Assembly (NCBI GenBank): GCA_902554325.1
Contig: CACDOH010000003.1
Span: forward strand, 62,001 to 126,000
Reading direction: 5' to 3'
DNA length: 64,000 nucleotides
Origin: an uncultured Pelagibacteraceae bacterium
Lineage (GTDB): Bacteria; Pseudomonadota; Alphaproteobacteria; Pelagibacterales; AG-422-B15
The translations under genes and the position numbers were made by a program. How positions within the stretch are numbered: position 1 is the stretch's first letter; each line of letters begins with the position of its first letter. The notes below the pieces were generated by a model. The model was not told the DNA's origin, made no database searches, and saw only the letters and a program-made list of their open reading frames with translations. Positions 9,313 through 18,026 of the stretch are shown in pieces.

Positions 9313-10575
9313 ATGAAAATTCTTGTACTTGGAAATGGAGCTAGGGAGCATTCTCTATGCCATGCAATATCAAGAAGTCCTTTGGCTACATCACTATTTT
9401 GTGCTCCTGGGAATTATGGAATAAGTCTACTAGCAGAATGTAAAGATTTAGATCTTGATGATTTTAACTCTATTCATTCATATTGTGTCGAAAAATTTAT
9501 TGATTTAATTGTAGTTGGACCTGAGGTTCCATTAGTTGCGGGAATAGTGGATTATTTTGTATCAAAAAATATTAAAATATTTGGTCCAAATAAATACGCA
9601 TCCCAACTTGAAGGATCAAAGAGCTTTATGAAAGATCTTTGCAAAAATTATTCTATTCCAACAGCTGCCTATTCTACTTTTGATAACTACGAAGACGCAG
9701 TCAAATACTTAAAAAAACAAAGTTTGCCAATTGTAGTAAAAGCAAATGGATTAGCTGCCGGAAAAGGAGTGACAGTCGCAGATAGTTTTGAAATGGCTGA
9801 AAAAGCTCTGAAGGAAATTTTTGAAAATAAATTTGGAATAAATATGACCGCAGTCATTGAAGAATTTATGGAAGGTGAAGAAGCGAGTTACTTTGTATGC
9901 ACTGATGGTACTGAGTTTATTTCTCTTGAAAGTGCTCAAGACCATAAACGCATAGGAGAAAATGATACTGGTCCTAACACAGGTGGGATGGGAGCCTACT
10001 CACCTGCTCCTATCTTTACAGATGAGATTAAAAAACAAGTCGATGATGAAATTATATATCCCACACTAAATGCCATGAGAGAGTTAGGTCATCCATATCA
10101 AGGTATTTTGTATGCAGGGCTAATGATTAAAAATGGGAAGGCAAAACTTGTTGAATATAATATTAGATTTGGAGATCCTGAATGCCAAGTTTTAATGCTA
10201 AGAATGAAAAGTGATATAGTTCAACTTATGCTGAGCTGTATCGATAAAGATTTACATGACTTTGAATTAAAATGGGAAGATGATCATTGTGCAACAGTTG
10301 TAATGGCATCGAATGGATACCCAGGATCATTTGAGAAAGAAACTGTAATTAACGGAATAGATAAGTTAGAAAATACTGATACTTTTCAGGTATTTCACGC
10401 TGCAACAGCTATTAAAGATAAAAAAATAATTGCTACAGGTGGAAGAGTCCTCTCTGTAACGTCAAAAAATGCATCACTTAGTGAGGCTTTGAAGAAAATC
10501 TATGATTCAATTCACTCGATAGACTGGCCTGAGGGGTACTATAGAAAAGATATTGGAAAGAAAGCTTTAACGTGA
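9313..10575 (+). CDS. purD: Phosphoribosylamine-glycine ligase PurD
   Basis: A 420-residue ATP-grasp enzyme of de novo purine synthesis (5-phosphoribosylamine + glycine + ATP to GAR). N-terminal GNGAREHSLCHA binds phosphoribosylamine; the ATP-grasp core has VVKANGLAAGKGV and the family signature FGDPECQVL; GPNTGGMGAYSPAP lies near residue 220. Full length and intact. Its stop overlaps the GTG start of the downstream kinase-like gene, so the two are co-translated although their functions seem unrelated. Confidence 0.97.
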   Translation: MKILVLGNGAREHSLCHAISRSPLATSLFCAPGNYGISLLAECKDLDLDDFNSIHSYCVEKFIDLIVVGPEVPLVAGIVDYFVSKNIKIFGPNKYASQLEGSKSFMKDLCKNYSIPTAAYSTFDNYEDAVKYLKKQSLPIVVKANGLAAGKGVTVADSFEMAEKALKEIFENKFGINMTAVIEEFMEGEEASYFVCTDGTEFISLESAQDHKRIGENDTGPNTGGMGAYSPAPIFTDEIKKQVDDEIIYPTLNAMRELGHPYQGILYAGLMIKNGKAKLVEYNIRFGDPECQVLMLRMKSDIVQLMLSCIDKDLHDFELKWEDDHCATVVMASNGYPGSFEKETVINGIDKLENTDTFQVFHAATAIKDKKIIATGGRVLSVTSKNASLSEALKKIYDSIHSIDWPEGYYRKDIGKKALT

Positions 10576-11636
10576 CTGATAGAAATGAAATATTCTCAGG
10601 CACAAAGCAAGTTGATGATAAACTTAAAATTAATAAAGAATCTTTAAATGATTATCTAAAAAAACTTATGGGTAACAATATTCTGATAAGCGACATAACA
10701 CAATTTAAAGGTGGACAGTCAAATCCAACTTATCTGGTTGAAACAAATATTAATAATTTTGTACTTAGAAGAAAGCCTCCAGGTAAACTTCTTAAATCCG
10801 CTCATGCAGTTGATAGAGAATGCAGGGTAATGACAGCTCTTCATGATACTGATGTTCCTGTTCCCGAAACATTTGGTTATTGCGATGATGAAACAGTAAT
10901 TGGTACATCTTTTTTTATTATGGATCATGTCATAGGTAACATTTATTGGGAACTTCTTCTTCCAGGATGCGATCCAAATCAAAGAAGGGAAATTTACTTA
11001 TCCATGAATGATACTATTGCGAAGTTACATAACGTTGATTTTGATAAAGTTAATCTAGCTGATTACGGTAAACATGAAAATTATATGGACAGACAAATTC
11101 ATAGATGGACAAAACAGTACAAAGATTCTGAAACACAAATGATACCTGAGATTAATGAATTGATAGAATGGTTACCTAAAAATATACCTTCTGATCAAGA
11201 GACCACGATCGTTCATGGGGATTTCAGGTTGGACAATATGATATTCGACCCTATAACTCATGAAGTAAAAGCAATATTAGACTGGGAATTATCTACTTTA
11301 GGAAATCCGATAGCAGATTTTACTTATCATATGATGTCATGGAGATTGCCAGCAGGCGCAAAGGGATTAGGAATGATGGGATCGGATCTTAAATCACTCA
11401 ATATTCCCTCAGAAAATGAGTATGCTGAACTTTATTACAAAAAAACAGGAAGAGAAAAAATAGATAATTGGGATTTCTATATGGCATATAATATATTTAG
11501 ACTTGCAGGAATAGCTCAAGGCATAGTGGGTCGTGTAAGAGATGGAACTGCTTCAAGCTCAGAGGCTAAAAATTATGAAGCTTTTGTTCCAATATTAGGT
11601 AAGCTCGGTTGGAGTATTGTAGAAGGAATTAAATAA
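10572..11636 (+). CDS. Phosphotransferase (APH) family protein, ACAD10/11 kinase-domain type
   Basis: A 354-residue aminoglycoside-phosphotransferase-fold kinase. The N-terminal GGQSNPTYLV...LRRKPPGKLLKSAHAVDRE and IGTSFFIMDHV closely follow the pattern of the kinase domain of eukaryotic ACAD10/ACAD11 and of bacterial hydroxyacyl-CoA kinases such as LvaA. Catalytic HGDFRLDNMIF (near residue 218) and ILDWELSTLGNPIADF (Mg-binding aspartate) are intact. GTG start overlaps the purD stop. An ACAD11-like dehydrogenase lies 1.4 kb away on the other strand, so I infer a role in phosphorylating 4-hydroxyacyl-CoA; substrate is not proven. Confidence 0.85.
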   Translation: MTDRNEIFSGTKQVDDKLKINKESLNDYLKKLMGNNILISDITQFKGGQSNPTYLVETNINNFVLRRKPPGKLLKSAHAVDRECRVMTALHDTDVPVPETFGYCDDETVIGTSFFIMDHVIGNIYWELLLPGCDPNQRREIYLSMNDTIAKLHNVDFDKVNLADYGKHENYMDRQIHRWTKQYKDSETQMIPEINELIEWLPKNIPSDQETTIVHGDFRLDNMIFDPITHEVKAILDWELSTLGNPIADFTYHMMSWRLPAGAKGLGMMGSDLKSLNIPSENEYAELYYKKTGREKIDNWDFYMAYNIFRLAGIAQGIVGRVRDGTASSSEAKNYEAFVPILGKLGWSIVEGIK

Positions 11637-11637
11637 T

Positions 11638-12882
11638 TTGAGTAGAAATATACTAGATATAGAATTTGTGAGAAAACAATTTCCTGTTTTTCAAAATCCC
11701 AAAACTGCTGATTTTGCATTCTTTGAAAATGCAGGGGGTACATATGTTCCTAAGCATGTAATTGAAAAACTTAATGATTTTATGATTACTAAGAAAGTTC
11801 AACCTTATGGTGACTTTGGTCCATCAATAGAAGCAGGAAATGAAATGGATAACAGCTTAGAGAAAATTGCAGAACTATTAAATATTTCAAAAAATGAATT
11901 TATTATAGGTCCATCAACGACCATGAATATGTTTTTGCTGTCTAATGCAATTAAAGATTGGCTTAAAACTGATGATGAAATAATTGTAACCAATCAAGAC
12001 CATGAGGCAAATATTGGGTCGTGGAGGAAACTTGCGGAAAAAGGAATTAATATTAAGGAATGGAAGTTTAATCCAAAAAGTGCTGAACTTGAAGTTGAAG
12101 ATTTAAAAAATTTAATAACAAAAAGAACTAAATTTATTTGTGTCTGTCATACATCAAATGTTGTGGCTTCAATAAATAACTTAAAAGAAATAATCTCAAT
12201 AGCTCATAGTCATGACATAAAAGTAGTTGGTGATGGAGTAGCGTACATGGCACATGATATTATTGATCTAAAAGAATTAGACATAGATTTCTATGGGTTC
12301 AGTCTATACAAAACTTATGGTCCACATTTAGCCCTTTTATATGGAAAAAAAGAACTTCTTGATCAAACTAAAAACTTGAATCACGAATTTCTAGCATCAG
12401 AGATACCGTACACAATGAACCCAGGCGGCCCAAACCATGAGGAATTGGCATGCTTATCTGGAGTCACTGACTACTATGAAACACTTTACAGTCATCATTT
12501 TACAGAACAAGGATTGAACCTTCATGAAAAAGGAAAAAAAGTTTTTGAGCTAATTTATAACTACGAAGAAACACTAATCAAAACACTTATTGAATTTTTA
12601 AAGCTCAAAAAAAATGTACGATTAATTGGCAAAACTTCTCACTCTAGAAGTGAACGAATGCCTACTGTCTCATTTACTGTGAAAGACAAAAGTTCACTAG
12701 AAATTGCAAAAGCTGCAGGTAAAAACCAAATTGGAATTCGCAATGGTGAGTTTTATGCATGGAGGTGTTTGAAGGGATTAGGAATTGAACCAAATGATGG
12801 TGTGGTTAGAGTTTCAATGGTTCATTATAATAATATTGAGGAAGTAAATAGACTAATAGATTTTTTAGATACTATTCTTTAG
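11638..12882 (+). CDS. Class V aminotransferase, cysteine desulfurase-like protein
   Basis: A 414-residue PLP enzyme of the SufS/NifS-like class V fold (the cysteine desulfurase-like family with an FPVF...FFENAGGTYVP N-terminus). The PLP lysine is in FYGFSLYKTYGPH near residue 226, and the preceding VVGDGVAYMAH carries the PLP-binding aspartate. No catalytic-loop cysteine in the SufS position is obvious, so true cysteine desulfurase activity is uncertain. It starts at TTG one base after the kinase gene, apparently in the purD operon. Its 3' end overlaps a small minus-strand ORF by 11 bases. Confidence 0.8.
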   Translation: MSRNILDIEFVRKQFPVFQNPKTADFAFFENAGGTYVPKHVIEKLNDFMITKKVQPYGDFGPSIEAGNEMDNSLEKIAELLNISKNEFIIGPSTTMNMFLLSNAIKDWLKTDDEIIVTNQDHEANIGSWRKLAEKGINIKEWKFNPKSAELEVEDLKNLITKRTKFICVCHTSNVVASINNLKEIISIAHSHDIKVVGDGVAYMAHDIIDLKELDIDFYGFSLYKTYGPHLALLYGKKELLDQTKNLNHEFLASEIPYTMNPGGPNHEELACLSGVTDYYETLYSHHFTEQGLNLHEKGKKVFELIYNYEETLIKTLIEFLKLKKNVRLIGKTSHSRSERMPTVSFTVKDKSSLEIAKAAGKNQIGIRNGEFYAWRCLKGLGIEPNDGVVRVSMVHYNNIEEVNRLIDFLDTIL

Positions 12883-13039
12883 TTTCGATTTTTTTTGTTC
12901 TTTCAATTTTTTGTCTAACTGACTCTTTCATCGAGATATCCTCAAGCTCATGGTATTCATCCCAGTATACATCAAACTCTTTAGACTTTATGTAACGTCC
13001 ATACTTGTCTTTTTGGAATGTCTTCTTTTTTTTTATCAA
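12872..13039 (-). CDS. Small hypothetical protein, 55 aa, TTG start (not in ORF track)
   Basis: The gap between the aminotransferase and the acyl-CoA dehydrogenase contains an open minus-strand frame of 55 codons, beginning TTG two bases after the dehydrogenase stop and ending inside the aminotransferase 3' end. The translation begins MIKKKKTFQKDKYGRYIKSK and goes on with FDVYWDEYHELEDIS and a lysine/arginine/glutamate-rich end. The composition is that of a real small, charged, mostly helical protein and not of random AT-rich DNA. No family is recognised, and no good Shine-Dalgarno is visible, so it may depend on coupling to the upstream gene. Confidence 0.5.
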   Translation of the reverse strand: MIKKKKTFQKDKYGRYIKSKEFDVYWDEYHELEDISMKESVRQKIERTKKIETKE

Positions 13040-13041
13040 TG

Positions 13042-14247
13042 TTAGAGATATTTTTTTAATTCATTTCTAGCGATTGAGAGTCTATGAACTTCATCTGGCC
13101 CATCTGCTAAACGTAGCGTTCTCATGCCGGCATAAGCTTGGGCTAATCTTGGATCTGTAGTGACTCCTGCGCCTCCAAAGGCTTGGATTGCATCATCTAT
13201 TATCTTAAGTGCCATATTGGGTGCTGCAACCTTAATCATAGCTATCTCATTTTTAGCAACTTTATTACCTACCTCATCCATCATTGATGCTGCTTTAAGC
13301 GTCAAAAGTCTTGTCATCTCAATATTAATTCGAGCATCTGCAATTCTTTCTTGCCACACAGAATGCCTAACTACCTCTTTTCCAAAAGCTTTACGGCTCA
13401 TCAATCGTTTGCACATGGCCTCCAGCGCAACTTCCGCAAGTCCGATTGTTCTCATGCAATGATGAATTCGTCCCGGACCAAGTCTGCCTTGAGCGATTTC
13501 AAATCCTCTACCCTCTCCTAACAACATATTTTCAGGTGGCACCTTTACGTCCTTGAACTCTACCTCCGCATGCCCGTGTGGAGCATCGTCAAATCCAAAA
13601 ACTGGTAAATGTCTTTTTATTTTAATACCTGGTGTATCCTTATCCACTAAAATCATGGACTGTTGTTTATGAATATTCTCATTCTCAGGATCAGTTTTGC
13701 CCATAAAAATGTAAAACTGGCATCTTGGATCCATTGCTCCCGACGTCCACCATTTTGTTCCATTTAAGACATATTGATTACCCTCTTTTTTTATCTCACT
13801 TTCAATATTGGTTGCATCTGAAGATGCAACGGCTGGTTCTGTCATTGCAAATGCAGATCGAATTTCGCCATTAAGAAGTGGTTTAAGATATTTATCTTTC
13901 TGTTCATCAGTTCCGTATCTGACTAGAACCTCCATATTACCTGTATCAGGCGCAGAGCAGTTAAATACTTCTGCAGACCACATAGCTCTTCCCATTATTT
14001 CACACATGGGAGCATATTCAGCATTTGAAAGTCCATGTCCTAAATCGCTGTCTGGTAAAAACAAGTTCCAGAGGTCCTCTTTTTTTGCTTCTTTTTTTAA
14101 ATCTTCAACTATAGGGACAACCTGCCAGCGATCATTTCCGAAGTCTTCAATTTGCTTATGATATGTATCATTATTTGGATACACGTTTTTTTCCATAAAT
14201 GTGTTTAGTCGATCTGTTGTTTGCTGTGCCTTAGCTGAAATTGTCAT
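13042..14247 (-). CDS. Acyl-CoA dehydrogenase, ACAD11-like
   Basis: A 401-residue flavoprotein of the acyl-CoA dehydrogenase family: N-terminal helical domain, central beta domain ([26 protein letters not shown]), and C-terminal helical domain ending [20 protein letters not shown]. That last block matches the ACAD10/11-type branch more than medium- or short-chain ACADs. It probably acts on a phosphorylated or branched acyl-CoA with FAD and ETF, together with the APH-type kinase nearby. It follows tadA with a 4-base overlap. Intact and full length. Confidence 0.88.
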   Translation of the reverse strand: MTISAKAQQTTDRLNTFMEKNVYPNNDTYHKQIEDFGNDRWQVVPIVEDLKKEAKKEDLWNLFLPDSDLGHGLSNAEYAPMCEIMGRAMWSAEVFNCSAPDTGNMEVLVRYGTDEQKDKYLKPLLNGEIRSAFAMTEPAVASSDATNIESEIKKEGNQYVLNGTKWWTSGAMDPRCQFYIFMGKTDPENENIHKQQSMILVDKDTPGIKIKRHLPVFGFDDAPHGHAEVEFKDVKVPPENMLLGEGRGFEIAQGRLGPGRIHHCMRTIGLAEVALEAMCKRLMSRKAFGKEVVRHSVWQERIADARINIEMTRLLTLKAASMMDEVGNKVAKNEIAMIKVAAPNMALKIIDDAIQAFGGAGVTTDPRLAQAYAGMRTLRLADGPDEVHRLSIARNELKKYL

Positions 14248-14696
14248 GGTCTTTTACCTTTAAAAAAATCGTTTATTAAATTCTCACATTGAATTTTTGA
14301 AATACTATCATAAATCTCTGGCACATGATTGCAATTTTTTGTTTGAAAAAAATTAAATCCACCGTTGATAGAACCAAAACTCATATCATCTGCTCCATAA
14401 TATAGTCTTTTTAACTTAGATTTCGATATTGCGGCGGCACACATTATACAAGGCTCTAAAGTAACATAAATACTACAATCGATTAAACGCTCAGATTTTA
14501 AGGAAGCACATGCTAGCCTTATAGCGTTAATCTCAGCATGAGCAGTGGGATCGTTATCCGCTATAACTTTATTATATGATTGGGAGATTATCTTATTATC
14601 TTGATTCACAATCACACAACCGACTGGTACCTCTCCCAAATCTAGTCCTTTGTAAGCATTTATTATTGCCTGTTCCATAAATGTATTTTGTGTCAT
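14244..14696 (-). CDS. tadA: tRNA-specific adenosine deaminase TadA
   Basis: A 150-residue zinc deaminase that converts adenosine 34 to inosine in tRNA-Arg(ACG). Zinc and catalytic residues are present: HAEINAI near residue 53 (His ligand and proton-shuttle Glu) and PCIMCAAAI near 83 (two Cys ligands). The [13 protein letters not shown] pattern is typical of TadA rather than cytosine deaminases. It opens a minus-strand pair with the acyl-CoA dehydrogenase and is divergent from the rRNA pseudouridine synthase across 49 bases. Confidence 0.93.
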   Translation of the reverse strand: MTQNTFMEQAIINAYKGLDLGEVPVGCVIVNQDNKIISQSYNKVIADNDPTAHAEINAIRLACASLKSERLIDCSIYVTLEPCIMCAAAISKSKLKRLYYGADDMSFGSINGGFNFFQTKNCNHVPEIYDSISKIQCENLINDFFKGKRP

Positions 14697-14745
14697 AAAT
14701 ATTTAATTGTAACTTAAATATTGCTCAAAAAACTAAACAATAATA

Positions 14746-15447
14746 ATGGAAAGAATAAATAAAGTTCTCGCAAGATCAACTGATTTTTCTCGAAGAGAGA
14801 TTGATAAATTCATTATGGAAGGTCGTATTAAAGTAGATGGGAAATTACTGACTACACAAGGAATAAAAGTTTCTCCAAGTAATAAAATTAGCATTGATGA
14901 AACTATAATTAAAATTAAGAAGATTACTGAACTAAATTCACTTTATATTTTTCATAAACCTAGAGGATGCTTAGTTACCAAATCTGATGATAAAAATAGA
15001 AAAACGGTTTATGATTTTTTAGGACCTAAACAAAAAAATTTATTATCAATTGGAAGATTAGATTATAACACTGAGGGTTTATTACTATTTACAGATAACG
15101 GAGAATTTAAAAGAAAAATGGAATTACCCAAAAATAATTTTGAAAGAGTGTACAAGGTAAGAGTACAAGGATTTATTGATAAAAATTTCATAGATAGATT
15201 ATCAAAAGGACTTAGAATAAAGCATATTAAGTATAAGCCTATAAAAGTAAGCCTCATTAGCAAGACTAAGACTTACTCTTGGATTAAAATGTCATTGCTC
15301 GAGGGTAAGAATAGAGAAATAAGAAATATCTTCGAGTCATTAAATATAACTGTTACTCGGCTCATCCGAATATCTTATGGAGCTTATAAATTAGGATCGT
15401 TAGAGAGAAGTAAATTAAAAAAAGTCAAAATATATGAGAATAATTAG
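14746..15447 (+). CDS. rluB: Ribosomal pseudouridine synthase, RsuA/RluB/E/F family
   Basis: A 233-residue enzyme with an N-terminal S4 RNA-binding domain (MERINKVLARSTDFSRREID...) and the RsuA-type catalytic core; the catalytic aspartate is in GRLDYNTEGLLLFTDNG near residue 105. It isomerises a uridine in rRNA; by order next to rsmD and by alphaproteobacterial convention it is RluB-like (23S U2605), but RsuA/RluE/RluF cannot be separated by eye. Its end overlaps rsmD by 14 bases. The alphaproteobacterial long acidic or basic C-terminal extension often seen in RluB is absent here. Confidence 0.85.
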   Translation: MERINKVLARSTDFSRREIDKFIMEGRIKVDGKLLTTQGIKVSPSNKISIDETIIKIKKITELNSLYIFHKPRGCLVTKSDDKNRKTVYDFLGPKQKNLLSIGRLDYNTEGLLLFTDNGEFKRKMELPKNNFERVYKVRVQGFIDKNFIDRLSKGLRIKHIKYKPIKVSLISKTKTYSWIKMSLLEGKNREIRNIFESLNITVTRLIRISYGAYKLGSLERSKLKKVKIYENN

Positions 15448-16003
15448 TGGGTCAAAAAAAGGGCATTCTATTTTTAGTCATAAAGATAAAGATGTTCGAC
15501 CATTATCTGATAAAAATAGAGAAACAATATTTAATATTCTTACGCATGGTAAAGAAATAATTAATACTGGATTTCAAATTGAAAAATCAAATGTTCTAGA
15601 TTTATTTGCAGGAACAGGTTCATTTAGTTTTGAAGCTTTATCAAGAGGCGCCAACAGTGCAACAATGGTTGAAAACAATGATCAAATAATTAATCTAATT
15701 TATAAGAGTGCAAATAAACTAGGCTTGACTGATCAAATATCTGTTCTAAACGAAAATGCATGCTCATTTGAAACTATTTCTGATAAGCCAAAATTTAACT
15801 TGGTGTATATAGATCCCCCCTATAATAAAAACTTAGTTGCCAGATCTATAAAAAATATCCTAAAGAAAAATCTTATAAACAAAGACTCTATACTGGTTAT
15901 TGAAGAGGAAAGAAAATCAAAAGATATATTAATCCCAGAGCTAAAAATAGAAAGAGTTAAAGAGTTGGGTATATCAAAATTTTCTTTCTATAGACTAACT
16001 TAA
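15434..16003 (+). CDS. rsmD: 16S rRNA (guanine966-N2)-methyltransferase RsmD
   Basis: A 189-residue SAM-dependent methyltransferase acting on G966 of 16S rRNA. Motif I VLDLFAGTGSFSFEALSRGA and motif IV LVYIDPPYNK (the N-methyltransferase DPPY) are intact, and the N-terminal MRIISGSKKGHSI follows the family start. It overlaps the pseudouridine synthase by 14 bases, so both rRNA modification genes are co-translated. Its 3' end overlaps that of the convergent pgi by 9 bases, leaving no space for a terminator. Confidence 0.95.
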   Translation: MRIISGSKKGHSIFSHKDKDVRPLSDKNRETIFNILTHGKEIINTGFQIEKSNVLDLFAGTGSFSFEALSRGANSATMVENNDQIINLIYKSANKLGLTDQISVLNENACSFETISDKPKFNLVYIDPPYNKNLVARSIKNILKKNLINKDSILVIEEERKSKDILIPELKIERVKELGISKFSFYRLT

Positions 16004-17017
16004 ATTATTTTTTTGAAGTTCGACAGCTTCCTGAACAAAAGGATCTACATTAAGAAGCTTTGCCAAGAAAATAACAGTTAATATTTCGATACAAAAATAA
16101 AAACCCAGCTTCTTAACATCATTCTCCTTAAATATTGAAATTCTTGGTTTAAGACCTTGCTTTATAAGTGTCTCGTTCATTGCACTCATATGGTTAGAAA
16201 GTGTCATATTTATTAAATTCACTTTATCACTCTCCATACTCATGATTTCAAAGAATACATTCCTTGGCCCGTCCAGAAATAATTGAAGAATACTATGCTG
16301 GTCTTTTGTCATCTCAGAAACAACTGGCATAAATCCTTTTCCATTTTTACCTAGCGATTCAGCAAAAAGTTGTTTTTTCCAATTACCTACTTCAAGTAAT
16401 TCATGCCCATAAATAAGATATGCTGCGATATTTTTATTATTTTTTATAGACTGACTTAACTGATCAGCCAAATCTTCAGCTAAACCTTTTTCTTCCATAG
16501 CTTCTCTGCCGCCCTCAAGAAAATTTTTGCACAAATGCGAATTAAAATAAAACCCAGGAATAAGAGATGTATTGCTGAATATAGAAAATCTTCCTCCTAT
16601 ATCTGGATCATGCTCAATAGATTTCATTGAGTGCTGTAACGCAAAGTCGTGAAGTTGAGATTGTTTATCTTCGGTTAAAGAAAAAAAGTGATTTGAGATA
16701 TTTATTTTATTTTTGCATTTGTCTATCAAGTACTCAAAAATAGATAATGTTTCAGAAGTTTTGCCAGATTTAGAGATGAAAATGAACCCTGTTTTTTCTA
16801 AATTCAAAGTTACGACTAATTTATCAATAATATCAGAATGTAAATGATCAATATAAATTACTCGTATTTCATTTAAAAAGGAATTAATGGCTTTTGAGCC
16901 TTGCGTTGATCCTCCAAAGCCAATAACAACAATATTTTCAAATTTTTGATAAATGATATCACTAGATAAAAGGAATTTTTTTTCAAGTTTCTCGAAATCT
17001 AAGAATGAATAATTCAT
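15995..17017 (-). CDS. pgi: Glucose-6-phosphate isomerase, compact form
   Basis: Interconverts glucose 6-phosphate and fructose 6-phosphate. The family signature DIGGRFSIFSNT (near residue 139) is intact, as are the first SIS-domain loop GFGGSTQGSKA, ISKSGKTSET, the catalytic glutamate block QLFAESLGKNGKG, the DQHS histidine and the C-terminal VELQK lysine. At 340 residues it is much shorter than the usual 440-550, with about 40 residues missing before the first SIS domain and shorter loops. The gene is uninterrupted and starts 2 bases after the upstream SbmA-like gene, so this is a compact enzyme rather than a broken one. Confidence 0.85.
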   Translation of the reverse strand: MNYSFLDFEKLEKKFLLSSDIIYQKFENIVVIGFGGSTQGSKAINSFLNEIRVIYIDHLHSDIIDKLVVTLNLEKTGFIFISKSGKTSETLSIFEYLIDKCKNKINISNHFFSLTEDKQSQLHDFALQHSMKSIEHDPDIGGRFSIFSNTSLIPGFYFNSHLCKNFLEGGREAMEEKGLAEDLADQLSQSIKNNKNIAAYLIYGHELLEVGNWKKQLFAESLGKNGKGFMPVVSEMTKDQHSILQLFLDGPRNVFFEIMSMESDKVNLINMTLSNHMSAMNETLIKQGLKPRISIFKENDVKKLGFYFCIEILTVIFLAKLLNVDPFVQEAVELQKNNLS

Positions 17018-17019
17018 TT

Positions 17020-18015
17020 TTATACAGGAGTTTCCTCTTCAATTAAAACTTCATCAATTTGTCTTTCAAACTCTCTTAGTCTCTTATAAACACTTGCGAG
17101 CTCAATTATCGTAGGCCATGCTTTTAGCAGATACTGCATTGATCCCTCAACTCTTCCAAATGCCCTGATTATCTGCTGCATAACCCCAAGGGTAACAACG
17201 CCTGCAACGATTGCGGGTGCTAAAAATACATACGCTGATAAAACATTTGCCTGTAAAAATGCAACACGGCCAATATCAAAATATAGGTATCTTATATAAC
17301 TTAGAAAATGTATCTGCCTTACATCACCGAACAATTCCTCAAGAGTTTTTGGCCTCACAGTCTCATCGTCCTCAGCAATTACGAGCATTTTCCTATATGC
17401 AGCTTCTTGTTTTTGAAGATCATATTCGATTCCAACAAGTCTTAAAATAAAACCAAGAATAATTAAAAATAATGTACCACCAATTGACCACACCAACGCC
17501 CCAACAACTAAACCATATTCCCATTCACCAAAGAAAAATATTGGAATTCCAATGCTCAGGCCAAATAAAATTGGCATAAATTCAACCAGTATCATTAATG
17601 CTTCGATCAAACTCGTTCCAAGAGACTCCATGATTCTTGAGAATTTAATTGTATCTTCTTGGACTCTCTGTGAGGCCCCTTCAATTTTGCGGGCTTTGTC
17701 ATAAACAGAATGATACCATTCTACCATTGCGGTTCTCCACCTGAATAGAAAATGATTAGTAAAATAACTTACAAGAACTGCTACAGCCACATACATGCCA
17801 GCTAAAGTTATAAATGATAAAAGACTTGCCCAATATTCTTCTATAGTAATTACGTTAGGAGCTGACAACGCCTCTTGTATCATGTCATAAAATTCACCAA
17901 ACCATTCATTAATTTTTACGTCAATTTGTACTTGAATCCATAATGACGATAAAATAATTGCTGAACCAATATATGCCCAGTAAAACCATTTTGGATCTCT
18001 AAAAAACTTAAACAT
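17020..18015 (-). CDS. SbmA/BacA-like inner-membrane peptide transporter
   Basis: A 331-residue integral membrane protein of the SbmA/BacA family, which imports antimicrobial peptides, microcins and related molecules using the proton gradient and, in rhizobial BacA, affects very-long-chain lipid A. The start MFKFFRDPKWFYWAYIGSAII, the block FRWRTAMVEWYHSVYDKARKIEGASQRVQEDT and the late FGRVEGSMQYLLKAW are typical. It has the transmembrane part of an ABC exporter but no ATP-binding domain, as in the family. It sits just upstream of pgi and downstream of the lipoprotein gene in a minus-strand run. Confidence 0.88.
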   Translation of the reverse strand: MFKFFRDPKWFYWAYIGSAIILSSLWIQVQIDVKINEWFGEFYDMIQEALSAPNVITIEEYWASLLSFITLAGMYVAVAVLVSYFTNHFLFRWRTAMVEWYHSVYDKARKIEGASQRVQEDTIKFSRIMESLGTSLIEALMILVEFMPILFGLSIGIPIFFFGEWEYGLVVGALVWSIGGTLFLIILGFILRLVGIEYDLQKQEAAYRKMLVIAEDDETVRPKTLEELFGDVRQIHFLSYIRYLYFDIGRVAFLQANVLSAYVFLAPAIVAGVVTLGVMQQIIRAFGRVEGSMQYLLKAWPTIIELASVYKRLREFERQIDEVLIEEETPV

Positions 18016-18026
18016 TTATAGAATAT

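Noticed and set aside
15995-17017. pgi as a frameshifted pseudogene
   Set aside because: All catalytic blocks are in one open frame and the upstream gene abuts directly, leaving no remnant of an N-terminal part.
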